From contig OX243814.1 of the NCBI GenBank assembly GCA_945859605.1, positions 31,264,673-31,328,672 of the forward strand: a DNA stretch of 64,000 nucleotides. Direction: 5' to 3'. The translations under genes and the position numbers were made by a program. Positions 1 through 12,600 of the stretch are shown piece by piece. The first letter of the stretch is position 1, and each line of letters begins with the position of its first letter. Under the pieces are notes generated by a model, which saw only the letters and a program-made list of their open reading frames with translations, was not told where the DNA came from and searched no databases. This DNA is from Lumbricus rubellus (Eukaryota; Annelida; Clitellata; Crassiclitellata; Lumbricidae).

Positions 1-216
1 AAGGTCAAAATAAGTAAATTAATTATCAACACAACGGATGAATTGCGATCAGACTTCAGGTATAGGCCTATAATTACCGTATGCTATAGGCTATATCAGG
101 AAAGAGAGCGATAGCGCAACTAGACCTACATGTATATAGGCCTAATCTTTCAGAAAAAGTGGGGCAGAAAACACGCGTGTCCAACAGATTTCCGAGTGGG
201 AAATCGATGAGCCGCC

Positions 217-350
217 GGGTAGGGACATTGAGCAAATCCTTTACTCGCAATTGCTTGTGTGCGCTTCGGCGTGAAACTCTGAAGCAGTGCCCGCGTTGTA
301 GTCGGGACCGCCGCTGAGTAGGGAGCTTGAAGGGGCGCTATAGAAACGGA
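217..350 (+). mobile_element. tRNA-derived SINE fragment (copy F)
   Basis: This is the reverse complement of the repeat seen at 4795, 23078, 45092, 54361 and 57351. It keeps the body (start of reading marked by TTTACTCGCAATTGC, then the GCTTCGGCGTGAAACTC segment) and the 3' end GGGGCGCTATAG. The tRNA-like head with A and B boxes is missing, so the copy is 5' truncated. It is the only copy of the six in plus orientation. Confidence 0.7.
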
Positions 351-1508
351 GAAATAAGTAAATGAATAATTAAATAATCTACTTTGAACCTATTCAGTCG
401 TCAGAAAGAAATAGGACTACATACGGAACAATAGCAATTATTAGGTCTATTAAATAATTAAGCTGCAGGCTCTATAGGCCTACTTTATTCTTCCACCTCC
501 AGCTTTGAGTTTTGAGTTTTGAGTTTGCATCAAACTTCAACAGAGAAGCCTTATATAATTTTGCCACCGCAAATTGATCCAGAAGGTGCGGACAAAAGGC
601 AGTCATAACAATGTATAATTGCGGTCGGTAAACAGTAAAGGGATTGATACATAATACATTGATCTGCTGCCAGAATTGTTCGCATCGAGAATTTGTTTAC
701 ATAGACAGAAGGTCAACATCGGCGATGAACTGCAGCGCGAACTGAAATCAATTTATCAATGCATGAAAAATGCCACCAGGGTGATCTGATGCCCGCACAA
801 TAATGTCGAAGAATATTATAATAAGATTAAATAAACAACGATTCGGTCAATTAAATGGATTTTAGATATTTTCATTCAATTATGAACCATGCTGGGTTTC
901 GTCTACGATGATTTCAATGGTGTCCGTCGATCTTAATAGTCCTATACGTGCACTTCAATGGTGTCCGTCTGTCTACAAAACTCTACATGGACTTCAATGG
1001 TGTCCTACGGTCTAAAATCTAAATAGACTTCGATAGTGTCCGTCGGTCTTAATAATGTGCAAATGTGTTAGGCCTACCGGCAGAATTCCTAAGAACCATT
1101 TACGGCATTACCCGAAGACTGTACTAATCAAAAGTGCGCTTCATGAATAGGCCCTATCGATTACACTAGGCCTATATTTAGTTTGAATCTCTGTATAGCC
1201 ACCTTCGGGAATCGAACCGCGGCCCGCACGCTCTCTTTCACAGAGTATATAATATATATAACGTGCAGACGCGCGGCCATCGACCTTACCGATGTGGCCA
1301 AGCGAGCCTGTAGGTCAAAACATATGCAGTAGCTCAAATGATCTGCCTTGACCTATGCTGGACGTCATCATATTAAGTCAAGACAGTGACCTATAAGTAT
1401 AAGGTCTCAGACTCTCAGTCTAGGCTACAAGTTCCAAAAAGTGCCTAAATACTCGCGACCGTTTTCTATAAACTCGCCTTTGTATAATTTATAATACATG
1501 TAATTATG

Positions 1509-1678
1509 CAGGGCGAGAATTGTGCAGGGGTTTGAGGGGTTTCAAACCCCAAGTCTTTCTTAGAGCCCATAGTAAAGTGTCTTTTTCACACCCCAATCTC
1601 CAAGTGGATCATATAGGCCTAGGCCTAGTCCAACCTCCTGCTATTTTCCCACAATAACATTCTCATAATACTGTAGTG
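1509..1678. mobile_element. Small hAT-like non-autonomous element
   Basis: It belongs to the same family as the elements at 21093 and 21530: it starts CAGGGCGAGAATTG and ends with CATTCTCATAATACTG plus a few bases. The 8-bp word TAATTATG lies immediately before the element (1501-1508) and again at 1679-1686, which fits a hAT-type target duplication. The right end carries five extra bases (TAGTG) before the duplicate, so the exact end is uncertain. It contains no coding sequence. Confidence 0.6.
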
Positions 1679-2036
1679 TAATTATGTACACTGTACAGAC
1701 ATCTTGACCGCCATGGCTCAATCCAGATCATTTGCCTGCATTGGTCCCTATGGAATAGGCTTCCCCCATCAGTTCGCTCTGCCATTCTCTCTGGTAGTGT
1801 ATCCTCGTCTTTCTCTCGTCTAAACACTTGCCTGTTTTCTAGGGGCTGAACGCACTGGGAGCGCTTCTAAAAGGCTCTTGCTGCGAGAAGCGCTTTAAAA
1901 ATGGTCAGATGCAATACAATCTTTACGCAGGAACCTACAGAAGCATGCATTGTAATTCCGTATGATTTTGGTCTACTGATGTCACTCACCTGCTAAACAA
2001 CAACTGTCGGTCGTTGCTTCTACTCTTATCCTCTTC

Positions 2037-2120
2037 AGCTGCTGCTGCTGCTGCTGCTGCTGGTGATGCAGATGAATGCGACGACGATGATGATGATGAT
2101 GATGATGATGATGACGATGA
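2037..2120. repeat. GCT and GAT trinucleotide runs
   Basis: A GCT run (about 2037-2062) is followed within 25 bases by a GAT run (about 2085-2117). The apparent poly-Ala, poly-Asp and poly-Met frames here are a product of the repeat; no flanking conserved sequence supports a gene. Confidence 0.85.
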
Positions 2121-2297
2121 TGTCTGGTGGAGACGGACGGACGACGTTAATCTGGCAGCTTCATCATCTGCTGCTGCTGCAGCAGCTGATCTTTAGCCAT
2201 GCATGCGTTAACGCTGCTGCTGCTGCTGCAGTCACCTGCGAAGGCGTCACGCTTCAGCGCGCATCGATTAGACGACGAACCTTTCGTTCTCGCAATC

Positions 2298-2765
2298 TCC
2301 TCTGCACCACCTCCTCCTTCTCCTCAGCCTCTTTCTCCTCTTTTCTCCTCTTCCTTCTATGTTTGTTTTCTTACTCCTCTTTTTCCTATTCCTCCTCCTC
2401 TTTCTCGTCCTCCTCCTCCCTTTCTCCTCCTCTTTTTCCTCCTCCTCTTCCTCCTCTTTTTCCTCCTCCTCCTCTTCTTCTTCCTCTTCCTTCTCTTCCC
2501 TCTCTTCCTATGCCTCTTTCTCCTCCTCTTCCTTCTCCTCTTCCACCTCTTCCTTCTCTCTCTCTCTCTCTTTCTTCTTTCTTTTCCTCTTCTTCCTCCT
2601 CTTCCTCCTCCTACTCTTCCTCCTCTTCTTTCTCAATCCTCCTTTTCTCCTTATCCTCTTCCTCTTCCTTCTCTTCTTCCTATTCCTCTTCCTCCTATTT
2701 GTCTTTCTCCTATTCCTCTTTCTCCTCTTCTTCCTCTTCCACACCTTCCTACTCGATCCTCTTCC
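2298..2765. repeat. Long polypyrimidine tract
   Basis: About 470 bases on the plus strand are almost purely C and T, mostly CCT/CTT triplets. Long open frames on both strands (poly-Ser/Leu/Phe one way, poly-Lys/Arg the other) result from the low-complexity composition. Such purine-pyrimidine mirror tracts can form triplex DNA; that is inference only. Confidence 0.85.
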
Positions 2766-3388
2766 TTTATGCTGGGTTGGTTTCTGGCGTGACACTGGCC
2801 ACCCTCCGATTGCGACCACCGCAGCTGCAGCTGTCCTTCTGATTCAGCTCCGATTGGCGTCTTCGCCTTCACCAGCAGCCGCAGCACCAGCAGCAGCAGC
2901 AGCCTTTCATCCGATGTATAGCCTACCTTAATGCCAGGCATCGGCGGCGTCTGCTTCTTCCCGATACCACTGCTGCTGCTGCTGATTCTGCTGCACACAT
3001 TCATCTATCCATCCATCCATCCACCGTTCGACTCGTTTAATATCGGACGTCGCTATTCACCACCGATTATCACTCGTCAACGTCTAAGGAGGAATATATG
3101 CTGAATGCAATGCGTTCATCATTCACTTTCTTCTTGTCTCGCTGCTTCCCTGTCTGTCTGTCTGAGTGTCTGGTCTGTCTGGTATGTCTGTCTGCCTGCC
3201 CTTGGTGAGAACTGTCGATGGGTTGTTGAAGGGATTCAATCCCCGAGTCGTTCATATAAGCGCCTTCGTGAGGTTATTGTAAGGCGCTATAAAAATGTTC
3301 ATATACATATACAATTACAAACACATACATACATACATACATAATTATGGTCAATAGCTAAGTCCCATTTCCACGTGACCCCGTGAGC

Positions 3389-4750
3389 GATGGACGGTTT
3401 TCGAGTGATTTTGGGACTTGGGGTGACTTTCAGAGCACCGCCACAAAATCGTGATAACTGATAACCAGGGATGGATACCCAAGTGTACACTAATTTTGAG
3501 CAGCAGGCCAGAAATTTTGTGGCCGCGCAAGGTCTGCCTAAAATGCCATCTAGAATCCTGCAATCCAGCCTGATTTGAATATGTAATTCGAACGATGGAC
3601 GGTTTTCGAACGCTTTTGGAAGCTTGGGGTGACTTTCAGAGCACCGCCACAAAATCGTGATAACCAGGGATAGATACCCAAGAGCACACTATTTTTGAGG
3701 AGCGGGTCAGAAATTTTGTGGCCGCGCAAGGTCTGCCTAAAATGCCATCGAGAATCCTGCAATACAGCCTGATTTGAATGATATGTAATTAGAACGATGG
3801 ACGGTTTTCGAGTGATTTTGGGAGCTTGAGGTGACTTTCAGAGCACCGCCACAAAATCGTGATAACCAGGGATAGATACCCAAGAGCACACTATTTTTGA
3901 GGAGCAGGTCAGAAATTTTGTGGCCGCGCAAGGTCTGCCTAAAATGCCATCGAGAATCCTGCAATACAGTCTGATTTGAATATTAGACCGATGGATGGTT
4001 TTCGAGTGATTTTGGGAGCTTGAGGTGACTTTCAGAGCACCGCCACAAAATCGTGATGACCAGGGATAGATACCCAAGAGCACACTATTTTTGAGGAGCA
4101 GGTCAGAAATTTTGTGGCCGCGCAAGGTCTGCCTAAAATTGCAATCGAGAATCCTGCAATCCAGCCTGATTTGAATGATTTGTAATTAGAACGATGGACG
4201 GTTTTCGAGTGATTTTGGGAGCTTGAGGTGACTTTCAGAGCACCGCCACAAAATCGTGATGACCAGGGATAGATACCCAAGAGCACACTATTTTTGAGGA
4301 GCAGGTCAGAAATTTTGTGGCCGCGCAAGGTCTGCCTAAAATGCCATCGAGAATCCTGCAATCCAGCCTGATTTGAATGATATGTAATTAGAACGATGGA
4401 CGGTTTTCGAGTGATTTTGGGAGCTTGAGGTGACTTTCAGAGCACCGCCACAAAATCGTGATAATTGGGGATGGATACCCAAGAGCACACTATTTTTTGA
4501 GGAGCAGCCTATAGGTCAGAAATTTTGTGGCCGCGCAAGGTCTGCCTAAAATGCCATCGAGAATCCTGCAATCCAGCCTGATTTGAATGATATGTAATTA
4601 GAACGATGGACGGTTTTCGAGTGATTTTGGGAGCTTGAGATGACTTTCAGAGCACCGCCACAAAATCGTGATAACTGATGGGGATGGATACCTAAGACCA
4701 CACTAATTTTGAAAAGCAGGTCAGAAATTTTGTGGCCGCGCTTGGTCTGA
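3389..4750. repeat. Tandem array, unit ~202 bp, about seven copies
   Basis: Each unit contains CGATGGACGGTTTTCGAGTG, then CAGAGCACCGCCACAAAATC, then GTGGCCGCGCAAGGTCTGCC. The first word occurs (with minor changes) at 3389, 3593, 3795, 3989, 4192, 4393 and 4603, giving spacings of 194-210 bp. The last unit decays at about 4750. The minus strand has overlapping open frames in every unit, but the unit length is not a fixed multiple of three and no start, signal or conserved domain supports a protein. Confidence 0.9.
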
Positions 4751-4794
4751 AATAATTCATAATTTGTTTGTTTGCTTGTTTGTTGGTATACATT

Positions 4795-4998
4795 TATGTG
4801 CCCTTGTTATGGCGCCCCATTCAAGCTCTCTCTACAGACTCTACTCAGTAGCACTCCCGAATGCAGAGCGAACACTGCATCGGAGTTTCACGCCGAAGCT
4901 CTGAGCAATTGTGAGTGAAGGACTTGCCCACGGTCCTTACGTGGCAAGGTGGATTCGAACCTCCAAGGCAACGACGCCACCACTACATCGCGCCCCAC
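4795..4998 (-). mobile_element. tRNA-derived SINE (copy A)
   Basis: Read on the minus strand the element begins GTGGGGCGCGATGTAGTGGT, which matches a pol III A box, and continues to a B-box-like GGTTCGAATCC about 45 bases later. An unrelated body follows, ending GGGGCGCCATAACAAGGGCAC. The same architecture recurs at 23078, 45092 and 54361. The head resembles a tRNA promoter but cannot fold as a full tRNA. Confidence 0.8.
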
Positions 4999-5088
4999 AA
5001 TTAATTATCATTATTCAGCAGATATCTTCAGCGGTATGCACTGTTTGTTCATAACTAGCTGAACCCGGCCACGCGTTGCTGTGGCTGA

Positions 5089-5174
5089 AAAGAGGCTCTC
5101 CCCCTCCCCTCCTCCTCCCCTCCCCTTTCCCTCCCCCTCCCCTCCCCTCCCCCTCCCCTCCCCCTCCCCCTCCC
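5089..5174. repeat. CCCCT tract, left part
   Basis: A C-rich CCCCT/CCCCCT tract. It continues at 5586, on the other side of the inserted element at 5175-5585, so the two blocks were originally one tract. Confidence 0.85.
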
Positions 5175-5585
5175 CAGGGCCGGATTAAGCAATGTCGGGG
5201 CCCTGTTCGGGAATTTTTGTGGGGGCTCTTTTCGGGAATTTTTGGCGGAAATTTTTTTAATTTTCCGGGAAAAAAATTATACCATTTTATCCACCAAAAA
5301 AGTTGATGACTTTTTTTTTTAGTCATCCGCCGAAATTTTTGGGAAAATCGTACCATTTCACATTTCATCCGCCCAAAAAGTTGATATGACCTTTTTTTTT
5401 TAGTCATCCGCCGAAATTTTTGGGAAAATCGTATTTTTTTTTAGTCATCCGCCGAAATTTTTTGGGGAAATAGTCATGTGGCAGAAATTTGCAAAAAAAA
5501 TTTTTTCACACATTTGTGGGGGCCCCCTAAAGTGTGGGGGCCCCTGTTCCGTGGAACATGTTGAACATGCCTTAATCCGGCCCTG
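5175..5585. mobile_element. hAT-like non-autonomous element, 411 bp
   Basis: The ends are inverted repeats: CAGGGCCGGATTAAG on the left and CTTAATCCGGCCCTG on the right. CCCCTCCC flanks both sides (5167-5174 and 5586-5593), fitting an 8-bp duplication, although the target is low-complexity. The inside has several copies of GTCATCCGCCGAAATTTT and no coding potential. CAGGG ends plus an 8-bp duplication are the hAT pattern. Confidence 0.75.
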
Positions 5586-5860
5586 CCCCTCCCCCTCCCC
5601 TTCCCCCTCCCCCTCCCCTTCCCCCTCCCCCTCCCCTCCCCTCCCCCCCCCCCTCCCCTTCCCTCCCCCTCCCCTCCCCCTCCCCCCCCCCCTACTCCTC
5701 CCCATCCCCCTCCCCTCCCCCTCCCCATCCCACTCCCCCTTCCCCTCCCTCTCCGTCCACCTCCCCTTCCTCCTCCCCCTTGACCTCCACCTTCCCTCCC
5801 CCTCCGCTCCCTCCCCACCGTCTTCGTCCCGCTCCCTCCGCTCCTTTCCTCCGTCGCATC
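5586..5860. repeat. CCCCT tract, right part
   Basis: Continuation of the CCCCT tract interrupted by the element to the left, becoming degenerate after about 5740. Gly/Arg- and Pro/Ser-rich open frames here are compositional. Confidence 0.85.
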
Positions 5861-7749
5861 GTCCATTCCAAGCCCAAAGGCCGCTTTGGGAAAAGCTAGG
5901 CCTCTTTGGTAAATTAATCGCGTCTCGCTTATGACGTCACAGGACTCGACCTCATTGATGTTTCGTCTGCTGTGTTTGGAGACGGCGTTTATGAAATCTG
6001 GCAGCCGTGTAATACGTGTTTAATTTGCAAATGGCGGGCGAACGGATTGCAAAGTTCACTTTTTGTGGAAACGGTTGCGTTTTTTCGGGTGAAAAAATCT
6101 TAAAGACACGGTGCTATTTGAATGGAAGGTTTTGGTAAATTTTCACAACAATCGGTGCGTAGCTTTCGGCGTGATAATGCGACGAACTATTGGAAAGTTT
6201 CATTTTTATTTATATAGATTATTAATTTTTTACGATGAAAGCTTAAAAAGCAACCATTATCTGGTATAAATTTGTTTAAAGTACCGGTAATGATAAGTGG
6301 ATTGGGCTATTTACTTAAGTCGTAAGCCACGTCAATGACGTCATCTTTGTGCAGTTGAGAAAATTCCTGAGAATAACTCATGTCATCATCATCAGCAGCA
6401 GCATCGTCGTCATCATCATCATCATCGTCATCGTCGTCCTCCTCCTCCAGAATGAACATAGACATAGGCCTACATGCATAGATTATTATAATACCCACTT
6501 AGGCCTACTTCTTACATTATGACGAAACCAGCTGAAATAAATAATCTGTTGCGCGTCCCTATTAACCTAGTTCATGACCCTGCCATATCATCAGCCATCA
6601 CGTCGTCAGAACTTGATTGTCTCAAGAGGCTTACCCGGCATAGGCTATTATACGTACATGTACGTGCCCACAGCTCAACACAGTGTGCTTCACTCCTTGA
6701 CTGCCACCTCACCACGTGCACGACCACAACAATATCGATAGAGAAATAACGGGGAAACCTGATCCTAATAATAGCTGGGTCATCAATAATTATGATCACC
6801 GTCTGCTAATTAATCTACCGTTTAATTATGAAGCGACTATGACGATCTGAAGACCAACGAGCTGCGCGGACACTGTCTGGGCGACGTGCGATTTGACGCA
6901 CTCATGGGATTATCCTACCCGACGACGAAGGTGTCAGTTTTCTTTATTAAAAATAACACGAATATGACGTAATACCTGTCACCAACGTGCTACAGCTGTG
7001 AGGCAAAGAGAAGAGAGACGTTGGTTCAAACCGGTCACATAGCGGGGATGCATGCAATGCCTTGCACCCCACAAGAGCGACACAAAAGGGTGCACTCTGC
7101 TAGTGCAAGTCCCAAGACTGGATATAGGACGAGGACGACACTATAATCATTGATATGACGGTGTCGTTAAACAGTAACAAGCAGTGCATCCATGGGGTAA
7201 TCAGGCAATCCACATGTACTATGATCTTGGCCACATACCCTCATATGATCAATCAATCAATCAGCCAATCAATCAACATATCGATACATCGATCAATCAA
7301 CCGATCGATCAATTGCTCAAGTGATAAATTGATCAATATTAACTGCAAGAAGATTTTTACCAGCTGCCGTATTGGAAGTCCCATCCTTGCCCAGAAAACT
7401 AACACTGTAACTTTTCCAGTGCAAAATATCAAGCTCCATAAGCTTACACACAGCCTAGCCTCAGGGCTCAACAGTCAACAGTCAATATATGCTGGGTTGT
7501 ACATGTATATTGTTATAAAGCACTAACAACTAAATCCAAATGCAAACACTATGTCATTGCCTTGACTCACAAAGCAACATAAAAAATACAATAATAAATT
7601 ATAATAATTATGTTGGAGACAATAACTTTATGGTAATTATATTTCTGTGCCAGCACTTATCTTTTGCAAACACAATCACTTTTAACAGCACTTTTGTACA
7701 TTTTCGGCACAGCAGCATCAACCAAGATTATCCATCCCAGAATAATGTG

Positions 7750-7815
7750 TTTGTGAGGTGCCCCTCCCCTGTAGCGGTATGAACGCGTTATGGCACCATA
7801 TATAAATTGCCGTCC
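7750..7815 (+). mobile_element. SINE 3' end with GGCGCCATATAAATT motif
   Basis: This is a diverged copy of the sequence seen at 11557-11650: GTTTGTGAGG, GCCC, TGTAGCGGTATGA, then TTATGGCACCATA and TATAAATTG. Only the 3' part can be recognised. Confidence 0.55.
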
Positions 7816-8539
7816 TCATAATTATCTATAATAATTTAAAACCCTAATGGATTGCATGTAACTCAGGTAAATAATAATAATAATAATAATAGCTAGCTCC
7901 TCCAACACGGACGTACTGTCCATGATTCTCATTAGTTATCTTGCTTATGAATGTGGCAAATTTACCTTGGAGAGAAACATCCATCTCTTTCCAGTCTCTT
8001 TATATATGTAATTATATATATTATACGTGTGTGTGCATGCGTAGATGCATGCGCGTGTGTGTGTGTGCCTCTCTTACCCTGTCTCTCTTTCTCTCTCTCT
8101 CTTCTCTCCAAAGTGATTGCATGTACATGTATTGTTGACAAAAGACCAAAGTCAACACTTGTTATTTATGACAGACAGGGTGAACATGGCATAACAGTAA
8201 TTACCAACTAACACCCCCCAACACCCTCCTCCAAATAGAAAACACAGAACAAGAATAGCATCAACAGTAGATTATATTATAATCATATCATGTGTAATGT
8301 GTATGCGAATTCGCTACAAGTATATATATAACGTATGTACAGCATTGATACTAAAACGATAAGAAAACGGCCGCATCATCAGAAGTCATCATCATATCTG
8401 TAATAAGTCAAACAATGTAACGACAACAACAACAACATCATCATCATCATATCGACGTAACAGTAGTAAAACGTTTGCATTGGTTGTGCTTTGAAATAAA
8501 ACATTTTCCTAATGAAAGAGACAACTACACATGCACAGT

Positions 8540-8603
8540 TGCACACACACACACACGCACACACACACACGCACACACACACACGCACACACACACACAC
8601 ACG
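8540..8603. repeat. CA microsatellite
   Basis: CA dinucleotide run interrupted by GCAC at regular spacing. Confidence 0.95.
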
Positions 8604-9177
8604 CTCCATCAAAACGACGACAACAAGGTCACAAGGTCAATCAAGTACAGTAGTAAAACAAGTGTTGCCAGAACCGGACTAATTCTGTACCCTTGAAATG
8701 TCACTTGAAAATGTCTGCAATCACCAGACAACTACATCTGAAATACCAACAGACAGAAATTATCGTGCTCCTCGCTATTTAGACACACGTTTGTCTAGTC
8801 AGAATTGCTTCGGTCATCACCACACATGTTTCAAACATGCATCACACAATAACTCCACACAACAACCGTTGTAATGCAACACAGCAGCACTCTACCAATT
8901 TGTTTTCAAAGTTTTCATGTGCTACTGATGTTCACAAACACTAATTATTAAACATCAATAGATTCAGTACGATACAAATCAGCAATTAACATGTCTAACG
9001 TGTAAAATACTGGATGAAAACACCCAATATAGGTGTCACATTCGCACAACATTTGCACAACTTGTCTCAAAACTGACTCACTGAACTGATTGATCAGCAT
9101 GCTACACGGTGGTCAGATGAAACGTATTTGGATTTACATCAAAGGCGACTCCACTAAAAGATATAATTGTGAACGGT

Positions 9178-9499
9178 TGTTGGGTATAACCAGGATTTGA
9201 TTTCGGGGGTGTTTCTTTGGGGGGGGGATAATTTTTTTAAGACGTCAAAAAATTTCTGACCTTTTTTAGTTGTCGGAAACGGCTTTAATTCTTACCATTT
9301 TGTGCCTAATTTCACGGTTTTTTCATTATGTGCTAGTGAATGCATTCTATTATTTTCTACATTTTATTTATTTCGGGGGTGTTTTCATGGTTTTATTTCA
9401 TGGTTTTTACATCGTGTGCTAGTAAATGCGTTTATTATTTTTTACATTTTACATTTTTCTTTCAAACACCCAAAACACCCCCCCCTAGCTACGGCCTTG
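9178..9499. mobile_element. Diverged hAT-like element related to 18192-18450
   Basis: The right end CTAGCTACGGCCTTG and the left CCAGGATTTGATTTCGGGGG match the ends of the element at 18192-18450 (TACGGCCTTG and CTGGATTTTATTTCGGGG-type sequence). The terminal bases on the left are eroded and no clear target duplication remains, so it is an older copy. It has no coding capacity. Confidence 0.6.
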
Positions 9500-11000
9500 G
9501 GTCCATCAGAGAACACTCATAGATCTAGGAGGTCACTCCTCATTGCTCTACAACGGGGTGGGGTGGATCCTGGTTCCAAGGAGCTCAGCTAGTTGACAGA
9601 CATCTGTATTCTTTTCCATCTGGAATGAACTCTCACTTGACCCAATATGATTCCACAAGTCGCTCAAGTCTTTTCTTTAGACGAGACTGGACTGAGACGG
9701 GTGCTGTCGAAGTGGTGCTATATAAATGCTCTGAATAAATGAATTGGTTAACTAAAAACAATGCGGTGTCATTGGTTTCAGTGTAGCCGCTGTGCATGCA
9801 GTGCACTCCAGCGATAAAAGTTTTCTTGGGTGCCTTTGGTGTTTAATTTTCCACCAATCTTAGCAAAAGTCAAAGTCGATTTGTTAGACCTTATAACTAA
9901 AGTTGAAAATTACTGGTACCTCGGAAAAGGCTACATACAAAACATATCTGTGTAAAGGTAACGTAACTAAATCACAACAAATTTCGCCTTAACCAGTACA
10001 GTGACATTGCAGGAAGCCAAACTTATTTATTACCCAGTAAATCTATAACAGACATGAATCATACACTAGACACTGATGCTGTCTTCTGTTAGCATAAACT
10101 AATTCTCAGAGCAATAAAAATGTACTGTTCATTGCCATTCTCCGTATAACTTACAGGACATGCATGTAGAAGCGACTGACATGCAGATGCTGCGTGACAT
10201 TGTAACTGGACACCATAATGACACATTACAACGTATGGGATAACACATGCCTGGATCATAAAATGAAAATGGCCACATGACGCATCATTACGCCATATGA
10301 CCACGTTACGAGAACTAATTATTACCAAGAACCGATTACACACTAACTTGATACAAGTAATCCAGGACATTACTGTGTCGTGATACACAACTTAATTATA
10401 TTCTCAGGTCAGATAATTAATAGATTTATTAATATCAAGACAAATGATTCTAATGCCTGGCACAATGCTTTAAAAAAACAATAGCCATTGTAATAAGAAA
10501 AGAATTGAATTTTGCAATATCATCGCTCTGCGAAGGGAAATATTAAATACTCGGTTTTAACATCAATTTTTCTACCAGTGTATGAATAAACACGTACGAT
10601 AAGTATCTATAAAAATGTATTGCAAGTTCAAACTTCACGAGTTGTCTACCTCATTTGAAACTATTTTGGTATGCCCTCAGACCTTTGAGTCATAACAAAC
10701 TATCACCACACACATCCTTCTGTCCATCCACCCAGGACCATACACCAGTCGCTGAACTCACTAGACATTTGGTGACGTGTGCAAATAAGGTTATTGTGCA
10801 ATTTCACCAAATTTTCGTTATTAGCTGACGACTTGATTGCGATGTCCCTTGTCACTCATCGTTAAGTGCAGCTTCCACAATCAAACAGTTGAGTACCAGC
10901 TCAACACATTTTCACAATAGACTATGTCATGTTACAGTGAATGCCAGAGACCCCGACATCCAAGCAATCTTTGGTTTTAAGCGTACACTTCAGAGTTTAA

Positions 11001-11063
11001 CCCTTTAATGCCGAAGGGTATAGGATTTCCCATACCATTTACTACCACCTCGGCATTAAAGGG
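11001..11063. mobile_element. TTAA-flanked hairpin, piggyBac-like miniature element
   Basis: It is flanked by TTAA on both sides (10997-11000 and 11064-11067). The arms are CCCTTTAATGCCGA on the left and the inverse with one change (TCGGCATTAAAGGG) on the right, around an inner GGTATAGGATTTCC...ATTTACTAC. The inner part is shared with the element at 54003-54065. CCCTTT ends beside TTAA are typical of piggyBac-type transposons; the class is inferred. Confidence 0.75.
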
Positions 11064-11556
11064 TTAACCAGCATGATCAAGAAATCAGGACAGACAGTCC
11101 CCCTATGCAAGAATCAGTCTATGCTCTCCCTCCCACCCTCTGTCCCTACTATATTTTTCTGTGAACTCAACTACAGATTAAATCTGCAGTCCCTCTATGC
11201 AAGAACCAGTCTATGCTCTCCCGCCCTCTCTCTGTCCCTCCTATATTTTCCAGCACATGAATAATAACACACAACAAAGATATCGTATTCCAGGATGCTG
11301 TAGTATGTCTAACGGTAAACACATATACGCACGCACACACATACACATGCCATATATCTCTCATGTGCATTTACCCAGCACTGACATCACCATCACAGCC
11401 TACATCATCCAGGATAGGGTGGGAAGAGAGCGAATAACACAAAACTAAACATCCTGATGATTAGTTAGTAGTTAGTGACTCTCCCTCTGTCTTTGTGTAT
11501 CTCTCTCTGTGTATCTCTGTATCTCTCTGTCTCTCTCTCTCTCTGTGTATATCTCT

Positions 11557-11650
11557 AAGGCTTATCCCGCAGTTGGCTGTTTGTGAGGCGCCCTTGTAGC
11601 GGTATGACCACGTTATGGCGCCATATAAATTGTCGTTATTATTATTATTA
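11557..11650 (+). mobile_element. SINE 3' end with ATT tail
   Basis: It starts AAGGCTTATCCCGCAGTTGG, continues GAGGCGCCCTTGTAGCGGTA and TTATGGCGCCATATAAATTG, and ends in an ATT run. Related copies are at 7750, 17880, 23648 (reverse) and 56021 (reverse). The constant 3' part with a trinucleotide tail suggests retroposition, but no target duplication was found here. Confidence 0.65.
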
Positions 11651-12600
11651 TATCTCTCTGTATATCTCTCTCTGTTTCTGTCTGTCTGTCTCTCTCTTTG
11701 TTTCTGTCTCTCATGTCCACTTTACTTTACTTTACTTTACTTTAACACTCGTCTCAAAGTATGGTTAGGAAAAATAAACGAAAAACTTTCGTGTGAATCT
11801 CAACTACAATACACCGCTTAAAAGGAGGTTAGTAGCACAGTGTAACACTTACATTTCAGCACATAAATTAGACAGTTCAATTTAACAACAGAACCCAAAC
11901 ACTTTTACACTTGTACCGCATACACAAAGAGACTTGAAAATCACATTTAATCACTACCCTCTTATGTCTTCTTCCTCTCTAAGCATTACCTGTATTATTG
12001 CCGGCTATCCAAGCAAACACAAAACTGGAATCGACAGTTTTCATAGAACTCTTACGTAGAACAGAACGAAAAAAGAAACCAAGAATACTATCACAAGAAC
12101 GAAAAAATCAACAGCACGAATAACACCAATAGCAAAACTGTTACTCTGCAAGTTTAAAGCAACTGATCTAGCTAATCAAAACAGAGCGTATATACTATAT
12201 AGTATTAACAAACATCTACGCATACTAATTAACGGTAATTTAACACGAGACAGTTTAATATACTCAAACTGAAAGTTGCATTGACAAATCGAGAGTCCCT
12301 TACAAAGAATAGGTAACCTAATTAATTGCATTGCTTTCCATAAGATGTACACATCGGTATGATTCAACAAACACGACTTCCCCTCACAAACAAAAAACAC
12401 AACTCACGACATGGCACATCTTATCTGTACACTTGAAATATATTAACTGGCAATCTCAATAATACGGTTAGAACCTATAAGTTGACAGTCCGTTATTCTG
12501 CAAGAATTCCATTGACCAAAAAATTGCAAGCGTGCAAGTCTTGCAATCTAGCAACCTTTTGGTCTCGTCGTTTTCAATTAATTTAGCATGTGACATCCCT

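Larger units (their letters stand above)
1..2010. other. Gene-free left edge
   Basis: No coding exon can be supported here. The stretch holds a SINE fragment (217-350), a degenerate tandem repeat with a period near 39 bp whose units share TTCAATGGTGTCC (about 911-1050), and a small hAT-like element (1509-1678). TAGGCCTA-type words are frequent. A B-box-like GGTTCGATTCCC on the minus strand near 1210 is not part of a convincing tRNA. Confidence 0.6.

Noticed and set aside
1190..1320. Possible tRNA on the minus strand with TGGCCACATCGG and GGTTCGATTCCC
   Set aside because: The A- and B-box-like words are too far apart (over 75 bases) and no cloverleaf can be drawn; at most a pol III-derived relic.
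2014..3004. Several open frames of 100-260 residues rich in Ser/Leu/Pro or Lys/Arg
   Set aside because: They lie on a pyrimidine tract and trinucleotide runs, and overlap on both strands; composition explains them.
3299..4361. Repeated similar minus-strand frames in the 202-bp array
   Set aside because: Similar frames are expected in a tandem repeat. The spacing is not a constant multiple of three, and no family was recognised.
7155..7526. A 123-residue plus-strand frame rich in Ile/Asn/Ser
   Set aside because: Much of it is a CAAT tetranucleotide run; no conserved motif or splice context.
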